DNA from: an uncultured Verrucomicrobia subdivision 3 bacterium
GTDB lineage: Bacteria > Verrucomicrobiota > Verrucomicrobiia > Limisphaerales > DASXHY01
Assembly (NCBI GenBank): GCA_937890005.1
Contig: CALBZA010000048.1
Location: 1 to 48,002, forward strand
Reading direction: 5' to 3'
Length of the DNA stretch: 48,002 bases
The notes below the pieces were generated by a model. That model searched no databases and was not told the DNA's origin. It saw only the letters and a program-made list of their open reading frames with translations. Of the stretch, positions 8,005 through 16,677 are shown in pieces. A program made the translations under genes and the position numbers. Every line of letters starts with the position of its first letter. The stretch's first letter is position 1.

Positions 8005-8772
8005 TCAAGTTTCCTTCCGATGAATGCGGCGGACGATTGCCGAAGTGATCGTCAGCGGCAACCGTTTCGCCAGCATGGACGAAATCCTGTTCTGCCAGCC
8101 GGGAATGACGACGCGTTTGCCTTTCATCAATCCGCGATAGCCCGCCATCGCAACGGTTTTCGCATCCATCGTGAACGGCGCGCGTTTCGATCCAAAATTA
8201 CCGCGCGAGAAAAATTCCGTGTGCGTGGTTCCCGGACACAACGCCGTCACCACGATGCCTGAATCTTCCAGCTCCTGCGCCAATGCGTACGAGAAGGAAT
8301 GCACGAACGCTTTGCTGGCGTAATAGACATTGATGCACGGGCCGGGTTGAAAGGCGGCGGTTGAGGCAACGTTCAGGATTTTTCCGCTGCGGCGGGATCG
8401 CATCGGTTGCAAGAACAGGTGCGTCAACTCCACCAGCGCCGTCATGTTCACCTGCATCACCTCGGAATGCCGGGCGAGCGGCTGGTCCGCGAAATCGCCG
8501 TAGTAACCGAGCCCGGCGTTGTTCACGAGCACGGAGACGGGAAGCTCCTTAACCGAATCGAAAATCTGATGTGCTGCACCTGGTTGGGAAAGGTCCGCTG
8601 TGAGAACGCGACATTGAACCCCGTGCGCGGCGATGAGTTCGGCGCTGAGCTGACCAAGCCGTTGCTGATTGCGTGCAACGAGAATCAGGTTGAATCGATC
8701 CGCGGCAAACAACCGGGCAAGTTCAAGTCCAATACCCGATGACGCGCCGGTGATGAGAGCCCAGTTGTTCAT
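8005..8772 (-). CDS. Short-chain dehydrogenase/reductase
   Basis: A 255-residue classical SDR oxidoreductase using NAD(P)H. Seen are the cofactor glycine motif TGASSGIG (8-15), the NNAG structural motif (about 88-91, SVLVNNAGLGYYG), the catalytic Ser-Tyr-x3-Lys set (VASTAAFQPGP... YYASKAF) and the PG motif (LCPGTTHTEFF). I place the start at ATG 8770-8772 (MNNWALITGAS), giving the usual very short lead before the Rossmann strand; an upstream ATG at 8808 lies in repeat sequence. The substrate cannot be predicted. The family branch looks like the DltE/YqjQ-type uncharacterised SDRs. Confidence 0.88.
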   Translation of the reverse strand: MNNWALITGASSGIGLELARLFAADRFNLILVARNQQRLGQLSAELIAAHGVQCRVLTADLSQPGAAHQIFDSVKELPVSVLVNNAGLGYYGDFADQPLARHSEVMQVNMTALVELTHLFLQPMRSRRSGKILNVASTAAFQPGPCINVYYASKAFVHSFSYALAQELEDSGIVVTALCPGTTHTEFFSRGNFGSKRAPFTMDAKTVAMAGYRGLMKGKRVVIPGWQNRISSMLAKRLPLTITSAIVRRIHRKET

Positions 8773-8794
8773 GCGGAAAAGATCGCATGGTGAA

Positions 8795-8939
8795 AATCCA
8801 AGTTCCAAGCTTTAAGGAAGTCTCAAAGTTCAAACTTCAAGCTCCAAAGAAATCTCAAAACTCAAAATCCAAACGGCCACTGGAACGTTGATGCTTGAGG
8901 CTTCTTTGGAACTTGGAACTTGAAGATTGGAGTTTGGAC
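8795..8939. repeat. Imperfect inverted repeat, family 2 (CAAACTTCAAGCTCCAAAG type)
   Basis: The left arm (about 8795-8875) is built from AAGTTCCAAG/CAAACTTCAAGCTCC-like words; the right arm (about 8900-8939) carries TTCTTTGGAACTTGGAACTT, the opposite complement. It fills the space between the SDR gene and the coiled-coil gene at 8941. The composition (A/C words, then T/G words) predicts a long imperfect hairpin. Confidence 0.65.
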
Positions 8940-8940
8940 C

Positions 8941-9465
8941 TTAACCGGGCCGGAAGAAAACCACGATGATTCCCAGCAGCATCACGAAAAGAAAGATGAC
9001 GAGAGCAATCAACCGGTTTCGCGCAACTCGCTTTTCGTAACGCATCGGACGCAATCCCTGAATGCCTCCGGCTGCGAGATAGTTCACCAGCTTCGGATTC
9101 GTCGCCGAGGGTCCGCTGAACTGATTGCGGATCCGCTTCAACAGCGCCGGAAGATCATATTTCCGGACACCCAGTTCGTTGTAATGTTCCGGGGTGCTCT
9201 CCAGTTCGCCCTTTGCCGTCAACGCATTGCGGTCGATCTGTTCGAAGATCGGTTCCGCCGCCTTGGGAGCCGAGGTCGTGGGTTCGTTGTGGCTGATGGT
9301 GCGTCCGTCGGGAAGCGCGGTGGATCGCAGTCCGGAAACTTTGCGGGCAGGATTTTGCAGCTGCGAATCGAGCTGCTTGATCTTGGCCTCCAGCGCGGCG
9401 ATCTCGTCGCTCAACGCCTTGGCGCGATCGCTGATGGGATCAGGTTTCTTTTTGAAGAGCCCCAT
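8941..9465 (-). CDS. Hypothetical tail-anchored coiled-coil protein (174 aa)
   Basis: No family recognised. The protein begins MGLFKKKPDPISDRAKALSD with a short coiled coil at about 15-40 (IAALEAKIKQLDSQLQ), has a polar middle (EHYNELGVRKYDLPALLKRIR), and ends with a single hydrophobic helix at about 150-171 (LIALVIFLFVMLLGIIVVFF) followed only by RPG. It therefore looks anchored by its C-terminus with the body in the cytoplasm. It is encoded 12 bases after the next gene (9478-10155), which has the same plan, so the two are probably co-transcribed and may act together. Confidence 0.65.
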   Translation of the reverse strand: MGLFKKKPDPISDRAKALSDEIAALEAKIKQLDSQLQNPARKVSGLRSTALPDGRTISHNEPTTSAPKAAEPIFEQIDRNALTAKGELESTPEHYNELGVRKYDLPALLKRIRNQFSGPSATNPKLVNYLAAGGIQGLRPMRYEKRVARNRLIALVIFLFVMLLGIIVVFFRPG

Positions 9466-9477
9466 GCCGCACGCTCC

Positions 9478-10155
9478 TCATTTGCCGGGTGAAAGGAAGA
9501 AAATCAAAAGACCGAAACCGATCAGCAAAATCAGTCCGATCGGCCAGGTGAATGCGAGCCCCATCTTGCAAAGCTCCAGAAAGCTTTGCCCTCCGGCAAA
9601 AGTCGCTTTCGGACCGGCTGGCGTTGCGGCCGGAGCTTTTCCTGAAGGCGCCTGAACGGACAACACTGGAAACTTCAGTCGCGCGCTGTTCCATTCCATG
9701 CGGGCGTTTTCGATGGCTGTCAGCGCACGGGTGAGTTCGACGGTGTAATTGTCCTTGGTCCAGCTTTCCTCGTTCGTCGCCGCCACCTTGGCGAGGGAAT
9801 CCTGGAAATCAGCCAGCGTGCGCGCCATCTGTTCGGCTTCCTGCCTCGCCTTGAGTTCCGCTTCCTCCAGCAAACCGATGCCGCGGGTGAGATTTTCCAG
9901 CATCTCCTGACGGCCGGTCTGGAATTCAATGCGGCGCCGGCGGGTTTCCTCGAGCTGGGCGCGTTCGCGTTCCAGTTCCTCCTGTGCGCGCTTCAATTCC
10001 GCCAGACGCTGTTGCGCTTCGAGAACCTTCGAATCGACCTCTTCCCGGCTCGGCGCGCGCGCGCCTGAAGCTGCGCCGCTGGATACGCTCCCGGCTGCTT
10101 TCCGCGCCTGGAAATCGTTATCCACGAAGTCCGCTGGATCAAAATCTGAAGACAT
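9478..10155 (-). CDS. Hypothetical tail-anchored long coiled-coil protein (225 aa)
   Basis: No family recognised. After an acidic, aromatic N-terminus (MSSDFDPADFVDNDFQARK) and a Gly/Ser/Ala-rich stretch, residues about 35-130 form a strong coiled coil (VLEAQQRLAELKRAQEELER, AELKARQEAEQMARTL). Residues 140-170 (YTVELTRALTAIENARMEW) could be a helical bundle. A Pro/Ala-rich linker leads to a C-terminal membrane helix (WPIGLILLIGFGLLIFFL) ending SPGK. It shares the tail-anchor design with the downstream gene. The short motif FDPADFVDNDF at the start could be a docking peptide; this is inference. Confidence 0.65.
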   Translation of the reverse strand: MSSDFDPADFVDNDFQARKAAGSVSSGAASGARAPSREEVDSKVLEAQQRLAELKRAQEELERERAQLEETRRRRIEFQTGRQEMLENLTRGIGLLEEAELKARQEAEQMARTLADFQDSLAKVAATNEESWTKDNYTVELTRALTAIENARMEWNSARLKFPVLSVQAPSGKAPAATPAGPKATFAGGQSFLELCKMGLAFTWPIGLILLIGFGLLIFFLSPGK

Positions 10156-10222
10156 GTCTGTGATTCTAGTTTCGGTCCTGCTGATGTAAAGCGCCGGTTG
10201 GCTGAATGCGGATCAACGAGGT

Positions 10223-10334
10223 TATTTCTCACAAAAGAAAACGAAGGGAACGAAGAAGACCTTGTCGCCATTCACGAATTCGACCTGTCCAACGACCCAT
10301 TCTTTGTTCCCTTCGTTAACTTCTGTGAGAATCC
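10223..10334. repeat. Inverted repeat, family 3 (ACGAAGGGAACGAAG type)
   Basis: Left arm 10223-10258 (TTCTCACAAAAG, then AACGAAGGGAACGAAG) and right arm 10299-10334 (CTTTGTTCCCTTCGTTAAC, then TTCTGTGAGAAT) are near-complementary over about 34 bases, with a spacer of about 40. Fragments of the same words recur at 24350-24385 and 24480-24500. Confidence 0.8.
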
Positions 10335-10493
10335 GGTTTTCAAACCGTCCGACCAAAACCCGCTCCGAGCCTGACCCGCGGCTGGTTTTTCACAGCGCGA
10401 CCAAATAACGCCAGCGCGCTGACACCTGATTTTCCCCGGACATTTCCGAAAAACACCTCGAATTGCGAAAAAAAACCCCATTTTTCCGCAACA

Positions 10494-10509
10494 AACGTTG
10501 TTCAACGTT
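10494..10509. promoter_or_regulatory. Small dyad upstream of the ATP-grasp gene
   Basis: AACGTTG-TT-CAACGTT, seven-base arms around two bases, 79 bases before the chosen ATG at 10588. Its position between divergent genes fits an operator, but no regulator is identified. Confidence 0.3.
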
Positions 10510-10587
10510 TTCATCGATGCCGCTCACGCGAGCTGGCTTCGACTCTGCTAAGAGTTGGCGCCGCACCCAACGGCGCCGAAACAACCT

Positions 10588-12078
10588 ATGCGCTTTGACA
10601 ACTACGAGGTCGGAGATTTCTACGACGAAATGTTCGCGTCACATGCCAGGCCGCGTTCCTGCGCCAAACGCCTGCTGGACGCGCTCCAAAACCTTCCGGA
10701 CGAACGCATCCTGAGCTGTCAGAAAGCCGCCGAACAATCGCTGCTTCAGATGGGGATCACGTTCAACGTCTATGGCGAACAGGCCGGCGTGGAAAAAATC
10801 TTCCCGTTCGACATCCTCCCCCGGATCGTTTCCGCCACGGAATGGAGCCGCATCGAAAAAGGCCTGAAACAACGGATCAACGCGCTCAACCTGTTCATCG
10901 ACGACATTTATCACGACCAGAAAATCATCAAGGACGGCGTCATTCCGAAGGAGATTCTGTTCTCGGCAAAGTCATATCGAGAACAATGCATTGGATGGAA
11001 TCCCCCGCGCGGCATCTGGTGTCATGTGACCGGCACCGACCTCGTCCGGCACAGCGACGGACAGATTTATGTGCTTGAGGACAACCTGCGATGTCCGTCC
11101 GGCGTTTCCTACGTGCTGGAAAACCGGCAGGTGATGAAGAGTCTGTTTCCATCCGTGTTTGCCAACACACGCATCCGTCCGGTGGCGAATTATCCTTTGA
11201 AACTGCGCGACATGCTCGAATACCTCGCGCCGGATCATGTCACGAGCCCGCGCGTCGTGCTGCTCACACCGGGCATCTACAACTCCGCCTATTTCGAACA
11301 TTCCTTCCTCGCGCAGCAGATGGGCGTGGAACTGGTGGAAGGACGCGATCTCGTGGTGGACGACGGTTATGTGCTGATGCGAACGACGAAGGGCTTTGAG
11401 AAAGTGGATGTGATCTACCGCCGGCTCGACGATGATTTTCTCGATCCGCAATGTTTCCGTCCGGATTCGCTCCTGGGCGTGCCGGGTCTGATGGAAGCCT
11501 ACAAGGCAGGAAACGTCGCCCTTGCCAATGCCCCGGGCACCGGAGTGGCGGACGACAAGGTGGTTTACGCATATGTGCCGCGCATCGTGAAATATTATCT
11601 CGGCGAGGAAATCATCATTCCAAACGTTCCCACCTACATCTGCGCGGAAGAAAAGGATTTGAAATACGTTCTCGAAAACATCGGGAAACTTGTCGTGAAG
11701 GCGGCGAATGAATCCGGCGGTTACGGAATGCTCGTCGGCCCGCACGCCAGCAAGGCGCAATGCGAAGACTTCGCTGAGAAGGTGAAGGCCAATCCGCGCA
11801 ATTACATCGCACAGCCGACACTGTCCCTTTCGCGCGTGCCGACCATAATCGGCGATCGCTGCGAAGGCCGGCATGTCGATCTGCGGCCTTATATTCTTTG
11901 CGGCAAGGACACCTTCGTTCTCCCGGGCGGCCTCACGCGTGTGGCGTTGAAAAAGGGTTCTCTCGTGGTGAATTCATCTCAGGGCGGCGGCAGCAAGGAT
12001 ACCTGGGTCCTCGCTGATTCGCATGAGATGGAACGGGATCAGGTGGAGACAACAACCCAGGCGTTCGCCGCAGCCTGA
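10588..12078 (+). CDS. Circularly permuted ATP-grasp ligase (COG2308/DUF404-DUF407)
   Basis: A 496-residue member of the type-2 circularly permuted ATP-grasp family, predicted to form amide/peptide bonds using ATP (Iyer and colleagues' amidoligase survey); no substrate has been proven. Family signatures: YEVGDFYDEMF near the start, GITFNVYGEQAGVEKIFPFDILPRI, the ligand strand HVTGTDLVRHSDGQIYVLEDNLRCPSG, LLTPGIYNSAYFEH, and the C-terminal block TLSLSRVPTI... LRPYILCG... LPGGLTRVALKKGSLVVNSSQGGGSKDTWVL. I start at MRFDNYEVG (10588), because homologous sequence begins there; an upstream in-frame ATG exists at 10555. It is followed after 9 bases by an alpha-E gene. A second copy of this pair is fused at 20468-22966. 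Confidence 0.9.
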   Translation: MRFDNYEVGDFYDEMFASHARPRSCAKRLLDALQNLPDERILSCQKAAEQSLLQMGITFNVYGEQAGVEKIFPFDILPRIVSATEWSRIEKGLKQRINALNLFIDDIYHDQKIIKDGVIPKEILFSAKSYREQCIGWNPPRGIWCHVTGTDLVRHSDGQIYVLEDNLRCPSGVSYVLENRQVMKSLFPSVFANTRIRPVANYPLKLRDMLEYLAPDHVTSPRVVLLTPGIYNSAYFEHSFLAQQMGVELVEGRDLVVDDGYVLMRTTKGFEKVDVIYRRLDDDFLDPQCFRPDSLLGVPGLMEAYKAGNVALANAPGTGVADDKVVYAYVPRIVKYYLGEEIIIPNVPTYICAEEKDLKYVLENIGKLVVKAANESGGYGMLVGPHASKAQCEDFAEKVKANPRNYIAQPTLSLSRVPTIIGDRCEGRHVDLRPYILCGKDTFVLPGGLTRVALKKGSLVVNSSQGGGSKDTWVLADSHEMERDQVETTTQAFAAA

Positions 12079-12087
12079 CAATCTTCT

Positions 12088-13080
12088 ATGCTCAGTCGTG
12101 TTGCCGATTCCGTTTATTGGATGAGCCGTTATGTCGAGCGCGCCGAAAATGTGGCGCGGTTCATCGAAGTGAACTACCAGCTCACGCTCGATTCCCCGTT
12201 CATTGAAGAACAGCAGTGGGAACCACTCGTGAGCACCAGCGGTGATCACGGAGATTTCGCGAAACGCTACGGCGCCGCCACTCAGGAGAATGTCCTCAAG
12301 TTCCTGATCGCCGATCCGCAGAATCCCAATTCCATCCTTTCCTGCGTTCGCGCCGCGCGCGAAAACGCCCGCACTGTCCGCGAGATCATTTCGTCGGAAA
12401 TGTGGCTCCAGCTGAACACGTTCTACCTCATGATCAACACCGCGGCGCACGATCCGCGCACGCTGGAATCACCGCAGGTTCTACTGAATGAAGTAAAGAT
12501 GGCCAGCCACCTCTTCAATGGGATCACGGACGCCACCATGACGCACAACGAAGCGTGGCATTTCTGCAGGATGGGCCGGATGCTGGAGCGCGCGGACAAA
12601 ACCTCACGCATCCTGGACGTGAAATATTACATCCTGCTCCGTTCGGTTGAGGATGTGGGAACGCCGATCGATGACATTCAATGGGCGGCCGTGCTGCGGT
12701 CGGCATCGGCCTTCGAGATGTATCGCAAGCGGCACGGGCGCATCACGCCAAAGGGCGTGGTGGAATTTCTGATGCTCGACCGGGAGTTTCCGCGCGCCAT
12801 TCACTTCTGTCTGCTGGCTGCGCGCGATTCGCTCCATTGCATTTCCGGAACACCGCCTGGCACGTTCCGTTCCCCTGCCGAAAAACTGACCGGCCACCTC
12901 TGTTCCGATCTGACATTCGCGGGCGTTGACGAAATCATCGCCTACGGATTGCACCAGTATCTCGATGAATTGCAGACGAAAGTGAACCAGATCGGCGCCG
13001 GCATTCACGAAATGTTCTTTGCGCTTAAAACGCCGGAGCCGCAACGAAAGGCCACACGCCAGATGGCCCAGTCCCAATGA
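12088..13080 (+). CDS. Alpha-E domain protein (COG2307/DUF403)
   Basis: A 330-residue all-helical alpha-E protein, the constant partner of COG2308 ATP-grasp ligases. Signatures: the N-terminal MLSRVADSVYWMSRYVERAENVARFIEV, RENARTVREIISSEMWLQLNTFYL, and WHFCRMGRMLERADKTSRILDVKYYIL. The function is unknown in the family; it is thought to assist or bind the ligase product. The start ATG is 10 bases after the ligase stop, so the two are co-translated. The last residues (TPEPQRKATRQMAQSQ) are a polar extension. Confidence 0.9.
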   Translation: MLSRVADSVYWMSRYVERAENVARFIEVNYQLTLDSPFIEEQQWEPLVSTSGDHGDFAKRYGAATQENVLKFLIADPQNPNSILSCVRAARENARTVREIISSEMWLQLNTFYLMINTAAHDPRTLESPQVLLNEVKMASHLFNGITDATMTHNEAWHFCRMGRMLERADKTSRILDVKYYILLRSVEDVGTPIDDIQWAAVLRSASAFEMYRKRHGRITPKGVVEFLMLDREFPRAIHFCLLAARDSLHCISGTPPGTFRSPAEKLTGHLCSDLTFAGVDEIIAYGLHQYLDELQTKVNQIGAGIHEMFFALKTPEPQRKATRQMAQSQ

Positions 13081-13243
13081 TGCCCACCCTGCATGCAGAG
13101 CTTTTGTCACCTCGTTTAACCAGCTTGAGCTCATGGCGCCAACCCGATTTTGGCAATCGCCTGCTTTCGCTTGGGCAATATTTGTTCAGGCGCGGCTGAT
13201 GGAGCTTGAAAAAAGCGGACTCAATGGGACACGTTGCTTGGCA

Positions 13244-16200
13244 ATGACTCTTGCGAATACATTCACAAGCGGAACAGATGTCAGCCGTCTGATTGATTAC
13301 ATCAATCTCAAGCTGTCATTGCTCGGTTTCACACCCGTTTCGGCCAACCGGAACGAAGGCCTCAACGACATCATTTCTTCCCTGATCGCTCAATACCGGG
13401 AGAAAGAACGGCTTCTCGCGAACCATCTTTGCCCGGCCGATCAACGCATCCAGACCTTCCTCTACGATTACCTCCAGGAAGTCCCCGTGGCGAAACTGCC
13501 GCTGCGCACGCTGGTGCTGGATCGCCCGGGAATGGCGCGCGTGCTGTCGCTGCCAGCGGAAGGGGATGAATTCGTCTCGAGCATTCTCAGCTCGTACCGC
13601 GTGAAGCAGGGCGTTCTGCACAACCCCAAAGCCGACCGTCGCACCACACAGGGCATCTTCCACGTGGCCGAAGGCGGCCTGCCGATTCCCGATGACAAGC
13701 TCGCGGTGCCGAAAGCGGTCTTTGGGAAAATGCTGCAGTTTGCATTGAATCCGCCGGGCGAAATCATGCAGCTGCCGTTCACAGCGAATCAGCCCAGACC
13801 GGCCGAATGTTTCGTTTCGCTTTTGCTGCGTCCGATCGTTTGCCCCGAGGTGCCAGGCTTCACACCGCAGAAGACGATGGAAATCCGCTTCTTCGCGCCG
13901 GGCAACCTGGTCAGCAATCTCGATTTCGTCGAAAGCATCTTCGGCAACGGTGGCGATCCTGATCTGCCACAAAACGACGCCGGTCTCGATCCCGAACATT
14001 GGACCGGCCACACCGGCTGCGTCATTCTCGCGCCGCACCTGATCAAGGTGACCAAGAAAGCCGCGGGCCTGCCGCACTGGGATCACGCCACCGAACGTCA
14101 GCGCCGCGACGGCATGTGCTGGAAGGACGAGAACGAACTCTACAACAACGGCACCGCCTTCAAGCTCACCTGCCGCGACCAGTCGGGCGTGATCGTGACC
14201 CTCATTGCCGACAACTATTTCGGCTACTGCAAGAAAGAGGTGAAGACGCAGATCAGCTACTCGGCCAACCTTTTCGGTCTGTGCGAGGAGGAACACGCCG
14301 GCGGCGCGCTCGTGTTCCAGAGCTACGATCTCGGCGAGGAGTTCGCCGGCGACCTTCACGTGAAGCAGAAGGGTCATTCCTTCAAGGAATTCAGCTCGCT
14401 CTACAAGGATCACATCGATCTCAAGCCCGAGGGTTACGCGATCGACAAAAAATATCCGGAAGTCATCTACGTTCCCGAGGATGCGCGATTCGATCTTCAC
14501 CAGCAGAAGGTTCTCTGGCAGAAGGCGAAAACCGAGCGGTCGATTCCGCTCTCGCCCAAAAAAATCTACGTCCGGCCTTCCGGCTACAAGGTCCGCATGG
14601 AACGGCCGGGAGAAAACCGCGCCTGGCGGCTGGTGGGAGTCGTGGGTGAAGGCGTGCTCTGCCACAAGCCATGCACCGTTTCCGGCGGCGGCAAATCGGA
14701 AATCTCAAAGGCAATCACCGACGCCATCCTGACCGGACCTGTCTTCGTCGCCGACTTCAAGAATGATTTCGACAAGGTCCAGGAACTCATCAATCGCGAC
14801 TACAGCGGACGTTTCAAGGACAGCACCCGCGTGGACAAACGGCCAATCCTCAGCATCGAACGTTCGCTCGGCTCGGTGATCAAGCTGCTCACGCCTGACG
14901 ATCAGAGCTACAAGCCGGAATACAACGACTGGCTCGAGAAAATTCCGCAGTATCTCAAGGAGCTCGTGTTCGTGGTGAAGCGCTATTACAAACCGGAATG
15001 GGGCAACAACTGGCGCGAACACTTCAGCGTGGACATCATCAACGGCACGCCTGCCAACGAACTCAAATGCGACAACCGCAAACTGGTCACCACGCACCTG
15101 CGCGTCGGGTTCGATTCGGACGGCTCCTGGCGCACGTTCGGCCTGCGAAAGGATTTTCATCCATCGCTTAAAATTCAGGCGGAAGACGACATCACTGCAT
15201 CGATCGTCGTCCCGACCCGCGCTTTGGAAAACGTTCCTGAAACGGATCCGGCCGGTTCGCTCAAGTTCGTCACGAACTGCGAACTGCGCTTGTTCCAACG
15301 TCCCGACGACGCGATCCATCGCGGTTACGACAAACAGACCGAACTGGACTTCTCGCAACCGGCGAACTTCTTTTCGAACTACGAACCGCTCACGACCGAC
15401 GTTGCCCAGGATCTGATCAACGACACGGTCGGTTTCTATCAGTTCACCGAACCGATGCAACGGCTGATTCGCGAAGTCGCTGAATCTGGAAAAACCGGTT
15501 ACTTCGTCTGCACGGCCAATCCGCGCCTCGTCGATGGCAAACCGAGCAAGAATCCGCGTTATCTCCAGGTCCGGCCTGATTTGACGAAGCCGCTCGACAG
15601 TTATCTCGCGGAAGTCTCGGGACGCATGCGCCGCCGCATTCCCGCGAGCAAGCCGCTGCACACGCACGTCACCGCCGTGCTGCCCGGACGCCGGAACAAT
15701 CCACCCGAGCCCGGCATCCGTCCGCTGGCGTGCTACAATCCGATTCATTACTTCGAGCTGCCGGAACTCTTCATGGAGTTCATCTGCAGCATGACCGGCA
15801 AGTCGCCTTCGACCACCGGCGCCGGATCGGAAGGCGCGTTGACGAAAGGTCCGTTCAACGCATTGCCGCCAATCATCGACCTGAACAACGCGCTCGTCTC
15901 CTGGCTGCTCACCGGCCATGGCGGTTTCGTGACCGCGGCCGGTTATGTCGGTCCGAAATGCCGTGTGGATCACGACATCAGCCTGCTCGTCCCGGAAGTC
16001 TGGTGCCGGCTGCGTCCAGAGGAACGCAATCCGAAGTTCCTGATCGAAGGCGGGTTTCTGGAGAAATGCCAGGATTTTGAACACAACGGAAAGAAGATCC
16101 TCGCCAGCCGCCTCGGCTATCGCATCAACGCGAAGTTCGTCCGCTCCTTTTTTGGCCGCGTGTTCAATCACCCGCACGCCGTCTTCACCGAGGAAATGTT

Positions 16201-16666
16201 GAAGCCCGAACTTCAGGGCATCGACGTGTTCGTGGACGGCATGGAAAACATCGTCGCGACGCAGAAACGCGTTGCGAAAGCCTACTTCGACGACGGCAGT
16301 TTCGCTCAGGCGTGCCCGCCGTTGCAGGCGCTGCTCACGATCATGTTGCACGACGAATGGGAAGGCAAAGGCCTCGATCATCCGGATGTGCGCAAGCTTT
16401 TCACCCGCGACTATCTGCTGGCGAGCGACTGGTATCAGGCGCGCCTCAAGGCGAAGCAATCGGTCGATGTCCGACTGTGGACACGTCATGTGGAATACCT
16501 TGAGCGTTTCTCCCGGCGCACCAGTCATGCGGAAGAAGCAACGCGGCTCGGCATTGCGAACCGGCTCGAACATGCCAGGGCGATGCTCGCCCAGGTGCAG
16601 GCGGCCGGTTATCCGGAGACGCTCCGCGGCACGCTCGGCGTCGAGCCGATCGAGAAGTATTTGTGA
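13244..16666 (+). CDS. PPi-type phosphoenolpyruvate carboxykinase
   Basis: PPi-PEPCK interconverts oxaloacetate plus pyrophosphate with PEP, phosphate and CO2; it was characterised in Entamoeba and Propionibacterium. At about 1140 residues it is twice the size of ATP or GTP PEPCKs, and this gene fits that length. Family signatures remembered from the Propionibacterium enzyme are all present: INLKLSLLGF near the start, ENDAGLDPEHWTGHTGCVILAPHL, RQRRDGMCWKDENELYN, NYFGYCKKEVKTQISYSANL, the glycine loop TVSGGGKSEISK (from 479), GRRNNPPE, ELPELFMEFICSMTGKSPST (about 855) and VDHDISLLVPE. The frame is open from 13019. I choose ATG 13244 (MTLANTF) by length and where homology begins; 13133 and 13199 are alternatives. 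It lies between alpha-E and transglutaminase genes, 163 bases from the former. Confidence 0.9.
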   Translation: MTLANTFTSGTDVSRLIDYINLKLSLLGFTPVSANRNEGLNDIISSLIAQYREKERLLANHLCPADQRIQTFLYDYLQEVPVAKLPLRTLVLDRPGMARVLSLPAEGDEFVSSILSSYRVKQGVLHNPKADRRTTQGIFHVAEGGLPIPDDKLAVPKAVFGKMLQFALNPPGEIMQLPFTANQPRPAECFVSLLLRPIVCPEVPGFTPQKTMEIRFFAPGNLVSNLDFVESIFGNGGDPDLPQNDAGLDPEHWTGHTGCVILAPHLIKVTKKAAGLPHWDHATERQRRDGMCWKDENELYNNGTAFKLTCRDQSGVIVTLIADNYFGYCKKEVKTQISYSANLFGLCEEEHAGGALVFQSYDLGEEFAGDLHVKQKGHSFKEFSSLYKDHIDLKPEGYAIDKKYPEVIYVPEDARFDLHQQKVLWQKAKTERSIPLSPKKIYVRPSGYKVRMERPGENRAWRLVGVVGEGVLCHKPCTVSGGGKSEISKAITDAILTGPVFVADFKNDFDKVQELINRDYSGRFKDSTRVDKRPILSIERSLGSVIKLLTPDDQSYKPEYNDWLEKIPQYLKELVFVVKRYYKPEWGNNWREHFSVDIINGTPANELKCDNRKLVTTHLRVGFDSDGSWRTFGLRKDFHPSLKIQAEDDITASIVVPTRALENVPETDPAGSLKFVTNCELRLFQRPDDAIHRGYDKQTELDFSQPANFFSNYEPLTTDVAQDLINDTVGFYQFTEPMQRLIREVAESGKTGYFVCTANPRLVDGKPSKNPRYLQVRPDLTKPLDSYLAEVSGRMRRRIPASKPLHTHVTAVLPGRRNNPPEPGIRPLACYNPIHYFELPELFMEFICSMTGKSPSTTGAGSEGALTKGPFNALPPIIDLNNALVSWLLTGHGGFVTAAGYVGPKCRVDHDISLLVPEVWCRLRPEERNPKFLIEGGFLEKCQDFEHNGKKILASRLGYRINAKFVRSFFGRVFNHPHAVFTEEMLKPELQGIDVFVDGMENIVATQKRVAKAYFDDGSFAQACPPLQALLTIMLHDEWEGKGLDHPDVRKLFTRDYLLASDWYQARLKAKQSVDVRLWTRHVEYLERFSRRTSHAEEATRLGIANRLEHARAMLAQVQAAGYPETLRGTLGVEPIEKYL

Positions 16667-16677
16667 CGAATGAAGGC

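Larger units (their letters stand above)
10156..10587. other. Divergent intergenic region upstream of the ligase cluster
   Basis: This 432-base region separates the minus-strand coiled-coil pair from the plus-strand ATP-grasp cluster, so it should hold promoters for both. It contains the inverted repeat at 10223-10334, a run of A/C-rich sequence (10465-10490) and a small dyad at 10494-10509. No convincing gene or clear -35/-10 pair was found. Confidence 0.5.

Noticed and set aside
13316..14665. 449-codon minus-strand frame opposite the PPi-PEPCK gene
   Set aside because: Same shadow effect; no start context or recognisable motif.
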